From contig NZ_VRUR01000002.1 of assembly GCF_008040165.1 (NCBI RefSeq), positions 434,001-498,000 of the forward strand: a stretch of DNA of 64,000 nt, written 5' to 3'. Source of the stretch: Flagellimonas hymeniacidonis (GTDB taxonomy: Bacteria; Bacteroidota; Bacteroidia; Flavobacteriales; Flavobacteriaceae). Under the pieces are notes generated by a model. It made no database searches. It had not been told where the DNA came from and was given only the letters and a program-made list of their open reading frames with translations. Shown in pieces: positions 8,849 through 17,265 of the stretch; the stretch's first letter is position 1, and each line of letters begins with the position of its first letter. Position numbers and translations under genes: made by a program.

Positions 8849-9682
8849 CTATAAATCACGCTTTTTCAATAATGCATAGGATAAATAGATAAAAAGAGCA
8901 GTCCAAAAGATGACAATTAAGAACTCATACCAATATACATTGTAGTCAAACCTCATGTTTTCCCCAATCTGCTCCCCTATGTTTTGTACAGCTGAAAGTC
9001 GAGTAAAAGGCTCTTTTATGAGGTTCATCATGGATTCAAGAGGAAAGAAGTCTTTGATGAGTTTCGCATTTGGCCAACTCATTACCTTCCAACCCAACAA
9101 TCCAAAAATCATTTGTTCAAAAATCACCCATAGAACTAAAAATCCCAGTGCAAATGCTGATCGTTTTACAAAAATTCCCAAAAACAAACAGAACGAGAAG
9201 AACCCAACCAGTTTTATAAAAAAGGCCAGTAGAAACTCCAAATCTGAAAAAATAATGGAGAACTCATTATAGTCAGAGTAAATAAGACCCAAAACCATGG
9301 ATACTACAAAGACAAATACGGTAGAAATAAGAGAGAATGAAACTACCGTAAGAAATTTTGAAAGAATAAATTCTTTTTTGGAAAGACCATCTATTAAATT
9401 CTGTTTAATGGTTTTATTACTGTACTCATTTGCCATCATGGAAACAATTACTATGGCTAAAAAGAGTTTGAAAATGGCTGTAACAAAAGTGTTAAAATGC
9501 CAGATGTATGGAAAGTTAAAAATGCCTTGATCAGCTAAGTGAAATTGTACAGGCCCAATGTCAAACTTTATTGCAGCAATCAGTGCAATTGACGTTAATA
9601 GAAGGAAGTAAGATGTAATTAATATTTTACTTGCCCTGTTATTCCAAAGTTTTATAAATTCTATGTGTAGTAAGCGTACCAT
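8849..9682 (-). CDS. ABC-2 type transporter permease
   Basis: A 277-residue integral membrane protein with about six hydrophobic segments and the N-terminal pattern LLHIEFIKLWNNRASKIL typical of ABC-2 permeases. The phrase YSNKTIKQNLIDGLSKKEFILSKF corresponds to the loop where these permeases contact the ATPase. It starts 7 nt after the stop of the ATP-binding gene, so the two form an operon encoding one exporter. The substrate is not evident; pairs of this type often serve lantibiotic- or bacitracin-type self-protection or sodium export, but that is only family-level inference. Confidence 0.88.
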   Translation of the reverse strand: MVRLLHIEFIKLWNNRASKILITSYFLLLTSIALIAAIKFDIGPVQFHLADQGIFNFPYIWHFNTFVTAIFKLFLAIVIVSMMANEYSNKTIKQNLIDGLSKKEFILSKFLTVVSFSLISTVFVFVVSMVLGLIYSDYNEFSIIFSDLEFLLAFFIKLVGFFSFCLFLGIFVKRSAFALGFLVLWVIFEQMIFGLLGWKVMSWPNAKLIKDFFPLESMMNLIKEPFTRLSAVQNIGEQIGENMRFDYNVYWYEFLIVIFWTALFIYLSYALLKKRDL

Positions 9683-9689
9683 GTGTCTT

Positions 9690-10586
9690 CTAGTTGTTTT
9701 TGGTCAAGGTTAAAAATTGCTCTTCCAGACTCTCTTTCCGCTTCACTAAATGGGAAAGCACCATGCCTTTATCAAATAGCATTTTGTTGAGTTCTTCGGC
9801 ATTCATTTCTTCTTTTAAGAATGCGGTCAACGTACCATTTTCCCTTGATATTTTTCCAAAACTTGCATTCTTTTCCAAAAGGGCTTGTAGCTTTTCCATG
9901 TCCGCTGTGCGTAATTCAAAGAAACCATGGCTGGCCAGCATACCATCCACAGGACCAGAGTATAATTTTTCTCCCTTGCGAAGTATTACCACATGAGAGC
10001 ATACTTTTTCTACTTCATCCAACAAATGTGAAGCCAGCAGAATTGTTGTGCCTTGCCCAGCAATTTTCTTTATGATTTGCCTGATTTGATGGATACCTTG
10101 TGGATCTAATCCATTGGTAGGCTCATCTAGGATAAGAATTTCGGGATCGTTTAATAGGGCAGAAGCAATGGCCAAGCGCTGTTTCATACCCAATGAATAA
10201 GTCCTAAACTTGCTGTCTTTACGCTCCCAAAGCCCAACAAGTTGCAGTTTCTCCTCAATTTTAGTTTCTGGAACCTCTTTAATTTTACAGACCAATTTTA
10301 AGTTTTGTATCGCGGTCATGTACGGATAAAAATTGGGTCGCTCAATTATGGCGCCCACTTTTTTGAGAGCGTCGTGGGTAGAAGTATTGCCTTCAAACCA
10401 GCTAAAGTCTCCAGAAGTTCTATTTACAACATTTAAAATAATACCCAAGGTAGTGGACTTGCCACTTCCATTAGGCCCCAAAATGCCATAGACATTGCCT
10501 TTTTCTATAGTAAAAGACAAATCTTTTACAGCAGTAAGGAAGCCGAACTTTTTTGTTAGATTGTTTACGGTCAGTATTGTCTCCAA
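9690..10586 (-). CDS. ABC transporter ATP-binding protein
   Basis: ATPase subunit of the exporter formed with the downstream permease. Its 298 residues hold Walker A (GPNGSGKST, about 37-45), signature YSLGMKQRLAIA, Walker B LILDEPTNGLD and the switch histidine in LLASHLLDEV. A C-terminal extension of about 80 residues is typical of ABC-2 drug or peptide exporters. The start codon is TTG at 10586 (no in-frame ATG or GTG before an upstream stop). The gene is divergent from the kinase-fold gene at 10661; the shared 74-bp region has no exact TAnnTTTG box. Confidence 0.92.
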   Translation of the reverse strand: METILTVNNLTKKFGFLTAVKDLSFTIEKGNVYGILGPNGSGKSTTLGIILNVVNRTSGDFSWFEGNTSTHDALKKVGAIIERPNFYPYMTAIQNLKLVCKIKEVPETKIEEKLQLVGLWERKDSKFRTYSLGMKQRLAIASALLNDPEILILDEPTNGLDPQGIHQIRQIIKKIAGQGTTILLASHLLDEVEKVCSHVVILRKGEKLYSGPVDGMLASHGFFELRTADMEKLQALLEKNASFGKISRENGTLTAFLKEEMNAEELNKMLFDKGMVLSHLVKRKESLEEQFLTLTKNN

Positions 10587-10660
10587 GTCGGAATCGTTTT
10601 TTGATTTGTTTATAGTAACTTGACGAGGTATTAAGCAAATTGTTACAAAATAGGGAAAGA

Positions 10661-11737
10661 ATGTCTGAGGAAAAATTAATGTCCAAGAAAAAGCCCGCTT
10701 ATCCAGTAAACAAAAAACTGGATAGCTATCTGCATAAGTATAGCAGGAAAATTGAGATTCCTATTTTTTATGAGGACCTTTTACGTTTTTCCGGCTCAGT
10801 GGTAGTTTATGATTCCGATGGAGAAGATACCCTTTGGGTAAGGGTCTACTATTCAGATTTTGAACGGGAGGAAATTGATTCAAGCTTAAAAAAAGTATAT
10901 TCCATTCTACATTCTGATGGAAGCGACAGTATTTTAGAATATTTAAATATTGACGCAGTGGATTACTGCACTTTTGGAAATTCTAAACCTTTCAGAATAA
11001 AAGTACGGAACATCCTAAATGATAACTACACCTATTTTTATGTAAAAAAGACTGATGCATCACGAATTTATGGCTTAGAATTAGAGCACATGCTTTCCCC
11101 TTACAATCTTAATTTTTTGGTTTGTGGAGATACCTTAATCGAGGAACACATCGCTGGAATTCCTGGTGATGTATTTATTAAAGATTTTTTACCTAAATGT
11201 TCGGAGCCTGAAAAAGCACAACTGGCCAAAGAATTTGTAAAGTTCAATGAGCGTTGTATGATTCGGTTATTGGGTGATATGCGTTCTTATAACTACGTTA
11301 TTGTACCGACCCATGATTTTGACCATGTAGTCTATAAGATCAGGGCCATAGATTTTGACCAACAATGTTTTGAAGGGAAATTGAAGGTGTATAGACCTCA
11401 GTTCTTTAAGGAAAATTTTCTGATGGTGGAGTTGGTGCGATCTAAATTGCAAAAACACTCTGTAGATCAATATAAAATTGAAGAGCGCTCTATTGTTGCC
11501 AAACGTATTTTGAGTTCAGAAAACAGGATAGAGCGGCTGGTCGACATTTCCAAAATGGATCATATTTCTTTGGAGGAAAATATTGAGCAATTAAAACTTC
11601 AGATCTATGAGCTTACAAAGGATATGGACTTCAAGAAATGCACTACAATGGGTGAAGTACTATCCCTTGCACTCGATTTTGTAAAACGAAATTATCAAGA
11701 TGTAAATATGAAACAAATCTTGGATAACCAACCTTAA
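10661..11737 (+). CDS. Uncharacterised protein with a protein-kinase-like (APH/HipA-type) fold
   Basis: A 358-residue soluble protein that would normally be called hypothetical. I chose the ATG at 10661, preceded by GGGAAAGA, over a TTG 21 bases earlier. The middle of the protein carries kinase-like motifs: a beta-strand with candidate nucleotide-binding Lys129/130 (YFYVKK), Glu140 or Glu142, a hinge-like EEHIAG (161-166), a catalytic-loop-like GDMRSYN in which Asp206 and Asn211 have the D-x4-N spacing of aminoglycoside phosphotransferases, and a metal-binding-like IDFD at 230-233. The fold is inferred from motifs; the substrate is unknown. It is convergent with the nucleoid-associated gene, stops overlapping by 4 nt. 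Confidence 0.6.
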   Translation: MSEEKLMSKKKPAYPVNKKLDSYLHKYSRKIEIPIFYEDLLRFSGSVVVYDSDGEDTLWVRVYYSDFEREEIDSSLKKVYSILHSDGSDSILEYLNIDAVDYCTFGNSKPFRIKVRNILNDNYTYFYVKKTDASRIYGLELEHMLSPYNLNFLVCGDTLIEEHIAGIPGDVFIKDFLPKCSEPEKAQLAKEFVKFNERCMIRLLGDMRSYNYVIVPTHDFDHVVYKIRAIDFDQQCFEGKLKVYRPQFFKENFLMVELVRSKLQKHSVDQYKIEERSIVAKRILSSENRIERLVDISKMDHISLEENIEQLKLQIYELTKDMDFKKCTTMGEVLSLALDFVKRNYQDVNMKQILDNQP

Positions 11738-12792
11738 CTCTTTTGCTCTTTGTTAAAGTATACTAGATAATAATACATTTGCCGCTCTTCGTCCCAGCCC
11801 TTTTCCACAAATTTTTGGGCAGATTCAGGATTTATAAAATCCATTTTTATCTGAATATTGGTATCCAAATTAATAACGTTCTTTATCTTTTTTCGAGCGT
11901 CAGAAACCGCTTTATTGGCAATGTCAAAATTGGAAACGTCTTCAATACTGAACTTGGGGCCTTTTTCAACTTTGTAGTGTTTAAATTCGGGTATAAGCTC
12001 TGGATTCTCCATAACCTCATTTAAAAAAGAACTTTCTTCAAAAGCATCATTTTTCGCAAAATGGTTCACTGCTCGGTTCATGAAAAGTACTTCTTGCTGT
12101 TTGTCTTCCGCAGGTAGCACTACATCCTTGGCAAAATTTTGACAGAACTTCAGGTAGTTTTTAGTGTAAAAATTCTCATCGGTCAAAGGAGAAAGTTCGA
12201 GAAAGTTCTCTAACCAATATTTTGCATCGTACCGATTACTATCCACAGACAAAACTTTGTATCCCTCTTCCTTGCCCACATTAAACACAATACACCCCTT
12301 ATCCAATTTATTAATGTTGATGCCTTGACGAATCAAAATCTCCAAATTCTGGTCCTTTTCCTTGAACTGAAGAAAGTCGTGTTTTAGTTCACTTTTAAAG
12401 ATTCCGATGGCCTCCGTTTTTTCATTGTCAATAACCATATCGGAAAAATGCACTACATAAACTTCTCCTTGTTTTATATGAGGATGGTTGGACTGCTCAA
12501 AAAGATGCGTGGTGATTTTCTTGGAAATTGAATGGGATTTGGAAGTATCTTCAAAAAGTTCTGAAACGGATTTATACACTTCGTTGAATTCGAGGTCCAC
12601 TTCATGCGAGAACTTGAAATAATTTTCTTCTTTTTCCCTGAATGGCTTAAAAAAATATTCCTTTAAAAGCCCAGACATTTCATCATTTAATGAAAAGGGT
12701 TCTTCGGATAAAAAAATGGGCTCGTTTTTACTTTTATTCCCTACGCGGTGCAGGGATACACTTTCAATTTGGGCTTGATATAGGTTTAGCAT
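11734..12792 (-). CDS. Nucleoid-associated protein, NdpA/YejK family
   Basis: A 352-residue protein resembling the NdpA (YejK) family of DNA-bound nucleoid proteins. Family-type features include the early motif about VSLHRVGNKSKNEPIFLSEE, the conserved central VYVVHFSDMVID region where the protein reports on its own condition, and KGCIVFN further on. It is cytosolic with no signal. Its stop overlaps the stop of the kinase-fold gene (TTAA shared). No exact -7 box was found in the 48-bp gap upstream, so it may be read through from the pRiA4b Orf3-like gene. Confidence 0.85.
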   Translation of the reverse strand: MLNLYQAQIESVSLHRVGNKSKNEPIFLSEEPFSLNDEMSGLLKEYFFKPFREKEENYFKFSHEVDLEFNEVYKSVSELFEDTSKSHSISKKITTHLFEQSNHPHIKQGEVYVVHFSDMVIDNEKTEAIGIFKSELKHDFLQFKEKDQNLEILIRQGININKLDKGCIVFNVGKEEGYKVLSVDSNRYDAKYWLENFLELSPLTDENFYTKNYLKFCQNFAKDVVLPAEDKQQEVLFMNRAVNHFAKNDAFEESSFLNEVMENPELIPEFKHYKVEKGPKFSIEDVSNFDIANKAVSDARKKIKNVINLDTNIQIKMDFINPESAQKFVEKGWDEERQMYYYLVYFNKEQKS

Positions 12793-12840
12793 ATTTTTAG
12801 GTTAAAAGTTGAAGGGTATTGGCAAAATTTGATTCGTGGA

Positions 12841-13335
12841 TTAATTCCAATTTTCATCGAAATCCAAATCGTCGTAACTATCGAGAGAATCATCGAAATC
12901 GATGGATGGTTTTGATTCAAACTTTTTTTCTGGGGGTGAATCGGGCAATTCGCCAAAACTGAATAATAAATTAGGATATGTTCTACCATTTTCTTTGGGG
13001 ACAATATCGGCCAATTCAACAAAAAATGTCCACATGCTAAAGAAATCATAGACGTAAATCATTTTTGGATTCTGTTCGGTAATGACATCATCTAGAATAG
13101 TTTCATTCATAAGCCGCACATCGGAACCACTTTCACTCATATCAAAAAGTGCTATTTCCTCATCTTGGTTCCATTCTTCGTCACAGGTATAAAAAGAGGC
13201 CATTTCACTGCCGCCAAAGCCAAAAGCCTGGGTAATGGCGTTATGAAATTCTTCCAGAGTACTGTTATCCTCTAGTTCAATATCTCTAAAGATATCTTCC
13301 TCGGCATCAAGAATAATCCTGATTTTGTAAATCAT
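12841..13335 (-). CDS. pRiA4b Orf3-like (IS1096 passenger TnpR-like) protein
   Basis: A 164-residue acidic protein. The N-terminal part (IYKIRIILDAEEDIFRDIEL, then TLEEFHNAITQAFGF and ASFYTCDEEW) matches the pRiA4b ORF-3-like family, a ubiquitin-like/beta-grasp module of unknown function found on chromosomes and mobile DNA. The last ~40 residues are strongly Asp-rich. There is no transposase or repeat next to it, so here it looks like a chromosomal housekeeping copy. An exact -7 box lies 24 nt upstream, and it may lead a two-gene unit with the NdpA-family gene. Confidence 0.8.
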   Translation of the reverse strand: MIYKIRIILDAEEDIFRDIELEDNSTLEEFHNAITQAFGFGGSEMASFYTCDEEWNQDEEIALFDMSESGSDVRLMNETILDDVITEQNPKMIYVYDFFSMWTFFVELADIVPKENGRTYPNLLFSFGELPDSPPEKKFESKPSIDFDDSLDSYDDLDFDENWN

Positions 13336-13358
13336 TCAGCAAAAAATTAAAGTGCAGG

Positions 13359-13366
13359 CAAAGTTA
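13359..13366 (-). promoter_or_regulatory. -7 box (TAACTTTG) of the pRiA4b Orf3-like gene
   Basis: Exact TAnnTTTG match on the minus strand 23 bases upstream of the ATG at 13335, in the 45-bp gap after the heme A synthase gene. No clear -33 element was seen. Confidence 0.5.
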
Positions 13367-13380
13367 CGATAAATAGTGTT

Positions 13381-14394
13381 TTATTTAGTGAATCTATGCA
13401 AAGTAAAGGTCATGGCTGCTAATAGAAAAAAGGCTCCAATTTGATGTGCAATTCCCAACCACAGTGGCACGGCTAAGATTAAGGTGAATACCCCAAGTAA
13501 AAATTGCAGTGCAACTAAAACAAGCAATACGTTTATACCATTTTTTTGCAAACTGGAAAGTGTGATTTTTCGGGTTCTGTGCCAGATAAGCGCAATTAAA
13601 CCAACAACTGCATAGGCAAGATACCGATGTACAAATTGGACTCCACTTTTACCTTTTATAAAGTTATTGAGTACAGGTTGCTGTTCTATAAGTACGGTTT
13701 CATGCATCAGTTTACCCTCACTCATTAATGGCCAGTGGTTGTGTATAAATCCAGCATCAAGTCCCGCTACAAAAGCTCCCCAAATAATCTGAATGACTAC
13801 AACGACCAAACTTAATCTAATGAAATTTCTTGTGCCTTTGTCTACTTCTTTTTTTGTGGGATACATTAAATCCAAAGCCACCCATAGACTATAGGCAAAT
13901 GTTAAAAATGCTGTAGTTAAATGCGCAGCAAGCCTATAATGGGAAACGTCTGGGCGATCTACCAACCCACTTTTTACCATATACCACCCTAAAAACCCTT
14001 GAAACCCGCCTAGTACCAGCAGTACAAGGCATTTTTTAATGGTAGATATGTCTAGTTTTTTGGTAAATATAAAGTATAGAAAAGGTAAGATAAATACAAT
14101 GCCAATAAACCTGCCTATCACCCTATGTAACCATTCCCAAAAGTAAATGCTTTTAAAGTCTTCAATGGTGAAATGGTAATTCAGTTTCTGATATTCGGGG
14201 TACTGTTGATATAGTTCAAATGCATCTTGCCACTCTTGCTCATTCATTGGGGGTAAAGTGCCACTGATTAGCTTATAATCAGAAATGGAAAGTCCAGAAT
14301 GGGTCAGTCTGGTAATACCACCTACCAAAACCATGATAAAAATTAAGGCGCAACCCAATAACAACCAGTAAATTACACTTCTGTTTGTTTTCAT
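13381..14394 (-). CDS. ctaA: Heme A synthase, COX15/CtaA family
   Basis: Membrane enzyme converting heme O to heme A for cytochrome c oxidase. The 337 residues form about eight transmembrane helices with conserved histidines, seen in EWLHRVIGRFIG (about 88-99), FVHRYLAYAVVG and the C-terminal AHQIGAFFLL. The early GGITRLTHSGLSI signature is diagnostic. The gene follows cca with a 2-nt gap, so the three genes 16383-13381 read as one operon. The COX15-like two-repeat layout is usual in Bacteroidota. Confidence 0.95.
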   Translation of the reverse strand: MKTNRSVIYWLLLGCALIFIMVLVGGITRLTHSGLSISDYKLISGTLPPMNEQEWQDAFELYQQYPEYQKLNYHFTIEDFKSIYFWEWLHRVIGRFIGIVFILPFLYFIFTKKLDISTIKKCLVLLVLGGFQGFLGWYMVKSGLVDRPDVSHYRLAAHLTTAFLTFAYSLWVALDLMYPTKKEVDKGTRNFIRLSLVVVVIQIIWGAFVAGLDAGFIHNHWPLMSEGKLMHETVLIEQQPVLNNFIKGKSGVQFVHRYLAYAVVGLIALIWHRTRKITLSSLQKNGINVLLVLVALQFLLGVFTLILAVPLWLGIAHQIGAFFLLAAMTFTLHRFTK

Positions 14395-14396
14395 GA

Positions 14397-15821
14397 TTAG
14401 TCGGATTTCAAATTCATTTGTTTCCCCTTTTCCAACATAAACTGATACGCCGCTTCGTATTCATTCGGGATTTCCCCTTCTAAAATGGCTTCTTTAATGG
14501 CATCCTTTATAATTCCTATTTCTTTGGATGGTTTTAGATTGAAAACCTGCATGATTTCTTCTCCAGATACGGGAGGTTGAAAATTACGGACATGGTCTCG
14601 CTCTTCAACTTCAATTATTTTTTGTCGAACTGTCTGAAAGTTGTTCTTATATTTTCGTTGTTTTCTAGGATTTTTTGTGGTGATATCGGCTTCACACAAG
14701 GTCATTAAGTCCTCTACATATTCACCAGCATCAAAAACCAAACGCCGAACGGCAGAGTCCGTTACATGCTCTTCGGAAAGGATAATGGGCCTGGAACTCA
14801 TCATTACCATTTTTTGCACGAATTTCATCTTGTCGTTCAAAGGCATCCGTAACCTCTTAAAGAGTTTATATACCATTTTAGAACCCACAAATTCATGTGC
14901 ATGGAAGGTCCAACCAATTTTTTTATGAAAACGCTTGGTAGGTGCTTTACCAATATCATGCAACAAGGCTGCCCAACGTAACCAAAGGTTGTCCGTGTTT
15001 TCTGAAATATTATCGACTACCTCTAAAGTATGCCAGAAATTATCTTTATGCCGTTGACCTTCAATTTCCTCGATGCCCTGCAATGCAGTAAGTTCTGGAA
15101 GTATAATTGGTAATAAGCCCGTTTGATGTAAGAGCTTAAAACCGATAGAAGGTTTTTTACTCATTAAAATTTTATGGAGTTCGTCAACAATCCGTTCCTT
15201 CGATATAATTTTTATTCTATCCTTATGTTCTGTGATGGCTTGCAATGAGTTCAACTCAATTGTGAAATTCAATTGGGTCGCAAATCGGATAGCGCGCATC
15301 ATACGTAGGGGATCGTCTGAATAGGTTATTCCAGGTTCCAATGGGGTTTTAATGCGCTTTTTCTCTAAATCGCTAATGCCACTAAAAGGATCTAAGAGCT
15401 GTCCAAAGGTTTTACGGCCAAGCGCTATGGCCATTGCATTGATGGTAAAATCACGTCGGTTTTGATCATCTTCCAAAGTACCATCTTCAACTATAGGCTT
15501 TCTGCTGTCTCTGTGGTAACTTTCTTTTCTCGCCCCAACAAACTCCAATTCTAAATCTTGGTACTTGATCATTGCGGTGCCAAAATTTTTGAAAATGGAA
15601 ACCTGAGGATTTCCCTTGAGCTTGGAAGCCACTTTTTTAGCGAGTTCAATACCGCTTCCAACCGCCACGATATCAATGTCTTTTGGAGTTCCTCGCTTTA
15701 GAAAATAGTCACGCACAAATCCTCCAATAACATAAGAATCCATGTTCAATTCTTCTGAGGATTCTCCGATAAGCTTAAAAATGGGATGTTGTATTGCGTC
15801 TTTATGGAATTCCTCCGTCAT
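14397..15821 (-). CDS. cca: CCA tRNA nucleotidyltransferase with HD domain
   Basis: Adds or repairs the 3' CCA end of tRNA. Of 474 residues, the N-terminal class II nucleotidyltransferase domain carries GGFVRDYFLKR and the metal-binding DIDIVAVG (about residues 33-54); the RRDFTINAMAI flexible loop follows near 130. A C-terminal HD domain has LLHDIGKAP around residue 290, which in related enzymes gives phosphohydrolase activity. It is 1 nt from the upstream TsaC-type gene and 2 nt from ctaA. Confidence 0.95.
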   Translation of the reverse strand: MTEEFHKDAIQHPIFKLIGESSEELNMDSYVIGGFVRDYFLKRGTPKDIDIVAVGSGIELAKKVASKLKGNPQVSIFKNFGTAMIKYQDLELEFVGARKESYHRDSRKPIVEDGTLEDDQNRRDFTINAMAIALGRKTFGQLLDPFSGISDLEKKRIKTPLEPGITYSDDPLRMMRAIRFATQLNFTIELNSLQAITEHKDRIKIISKERIVDELHKILMSKKPSIGFKLLHQTGLLPIILPELTALQGIEEIEGQRHKDNFWHTLEVVDNISENTDNLWLRWAALLHDIGKAPTKRFHKKIGWTFHAHEFVGSKMVYKLFKRLRMPLNDKMKFVQKMVMMSSRPIILSEEHVTDSAVRRLVFDAGEYVEDLMTLCEADITTKNPRKQRKYKNNFQTVRQKIIEVEERDHVRNFQPPVSGEEIMQVFNLKPSKEIGIIKDAIKEAILEGEIPNEYEAAYQFMLEKGKQMNLKSD

Positions 15822-15822
15822 T

Positions 15823-16383
15823 TTATTCCCGAATTACCTTCACCTGGCCATCATTGCTAAGCTTTATGATGGATGAAGGAGAAGGATTTTTGTTTTCATC
15901 AGGCAAATTTACCACATAGTCTACTCCTTTTAAAATTTCCGAGCTGATCTCTTTAAATTGTTTTGGGGTAGGCTTTCCTGAAATATTGGCCGAGGTGGAT
16001 ACAATAGGTTTTCCAAATTTATTTATAAGGTATTGGCAAAACTTATCTGAAGCTACTCGAATGGCAAGTGTGTCATCTTCTGCGACTAGATTTTTTGCAA
16101 CATCTTTTGGCTGATCAAACACAATAGTGGTAGGTTTTTCGGCCAAGTCCATAATGTCATAGGCAACATCGGGCACTTCAACAACGTGACGCTCTAACAT
16201 GGCTTGGTTGGCTACGAGACAGATGAGCGCTTTGCTGTCGTTTCTGTTTTTTAACTGATATACCTTTTTAACCGCCTTTTCATTTGTGGCATCGCAACCA
16301 ATGCCCCAGACCGTATCGGTTGGATACAAAATTAAATTACCTTTCTTAAGTTCTTTTATGCAGTGGTTGATTTCCTCAGTCAA
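15823..16383 (-). CDS. L-threonylcarbamoyladenylate synthase (Sua5/YrdC/YciO family)
   Basis: Forms threonylcarbamoyl-AMP from threonine, bicarbonate and ATP, the first step of t6A modification of ANN-decoding tRNAs. The 186 residues match the short TsaC-type form without the Sua5 C-terminal domain. Motifs seen are LYPTDTVWGIGCDATN (about 18-33), KNRNDSKALICLV and STSANISGKPTP. Translation starts at TTG (16383), 1 nt past the stop of the glycosyltransferase gene upstream. Pairing with cca places two tRNA-maturation genes together. Confidence 0.92.
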   Translation of the reverse strand: MTEEINHCIKELKKGNLILYPTDTVWGIGCDATNEKAVKKVYQLKNRNDSKALICLVANQAMLERHVVEVPDVAYDIMDLAEKPTTIVFDQPKDVAKNLVAEDDTLAIRVASDKFCQYLINKFGKPIVSTSANISGKPTPKQFKEISSEILKGVDYVVNLPDENKNPSPSSIIKLSNDGQVKVIRE

Positions 16384-16384
16384 T

Positions 16385-17203
16385 TTATTTCAAATTAAAG
16401 TTAAAATGGTCATCCAATGCTTGCCACTGAACCTTGTTTTTATCTTCGGTGATATTGGTTTTTTTTAAAGATACTTTTTGTGATCCCCAAATTGGGATAG
16501 GTTCTTTTCCATTATTTTCTGCTTGTATAGATTTGGTGCCTTTTAAGAGGGCCATGGCTTTAAACCATAGATCATCTGCTTTTGGAGCAAGTTTCATATA
16601 AAGGTTACGATCATAAACCTGTTCATCCAAAGAATTGATAGGGTAGAGCGTACCACCAGCACCTATGGGTAAGGTACTGTTTTCATTTTCACAGACTTTA
16701 TCTCCAGAATGCCATTCTTTATATGACAATAATTTGCCAACATTATTATAAGTAATGCATCTTGTTTGATTTCCGATAATTTCAGTAGGATTTTTTTGGT
16801 GGGCTTCGTATAGTTTGGGTAACCAATTTTTTCTATACATCATATCATCATCGCAAGTAATAATAATAGTGTTGGAAAATGCGCCAAGGGTTTCAACTAG
16901 TTTTCTATGTGAGCTAGTGTATTTTGAAAATTTTATTGAAAACAAATCGCTGGTTAAATCTGATAGTTTTTTTGGAATACTATTTTTCAAATCTTCATGT
17001 AGCCATAGAATTATTCGTTGCGGCAAAATATCTTGATTTAAAATACTCCTTATAGTGAGGTCCACAATATTCAACCTAGATGGGATTGAAGCTAATGATA
17101 CGATAACCGGAATCTGACTTTTTCCCTCTAAGAAACCCTTCATTGAAGTAGTGGATAGTTTGATATGATGAAAAAGAGAAATAGGGATTTCCTTTACTTT
17201 CAT
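16385..17203 (-). CDS. GT-A-fold glycosyltransferase-like protein
   Basis: A 272-residue soluble protein. PVIVSLASIPSRL (about 32-44) starts a nucleotide-sugar binding fold, and ITCDDDMMYRKNW has a DDD motif at residues 118-120 that fits metal and nucleotide-sugar binding in GT-A enzymes. LPIGAGGTLYP resembles the acceptor-loop region of the family. The donor and acceptor are unknown; the two neighbouring glycosyltransferases suggest cell-surface glycan assembly. An exact -7 box lies 17 nt upstream of the ATG, back to back with the promoter of the next gene. Confidence 0.75.
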   Translation of the reverse strand: MKVKEIPISLFHHIKLSTTSMKGFLEGKSQIPVIVSLASIPSRLNIVDLTIRSILNQDILPQRIILWLHEDLKNSIPKKLSDLTSDLFSIKFSKYTSSHRKLVETLGAFSNTIIITCDDDMMYRKNWLPKLYEAHQKNPTEIIGNQTRCITYNNVGKLLSYKEWHSGDKVCENENSTLPIGAGGTLYPINSLDEQVYDRNLYMKLAPKADDLWFKAMALLKGTKSIQAENNGKEPIPIWGSQKVSLKKTNITEDKNKVQWQALDDHFNFNLK

Positions 17204-17220
17204 TGAATGTATTTAAAATG

Positions 17221-17228
17221 CAAAATTA
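17221..17228 (-). promoter_or_regulatory. -7 box (TAATTTTG) of the glycosyltransferase gene at 16385-17203
   Basis: Exact TAnnTTTG match on the minus strand, 17 bases before the ATG at 17203. It is only 27 bases from the plus-strand -7 box of the divergent glycosyltransferase, so the two promoters must overlap in their -33 regions. Confidence 0.55.
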
Positions 17229-17255
17229 AGGATATGCGATAATATTTAATATTTC

Positions 17256-17263
17256 TATTTTTG
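17256..17263 (+). promoter_or_regulatory. -7 box (TATTTTTG) two bases before a start codon
   Basis: Exact TAnnTTTG match ending two bases before ATG-ATG at 17266-17271. If transcription starts the usual 5-7 bases after the box, the mRNA would begin at or near the second ATG (17269). Confidence 0.5.
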
Positions 17264-17265
17264 CC

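Noticed and set aside
12841..13335. Possible mobile element, since the Orf3-like family is named after IS1096 and plasmid pRiA4b
   Set aside because: No transposase, terminal inverted repeat or target duplication lies nearby; the gene is packed among housekeeping genes.
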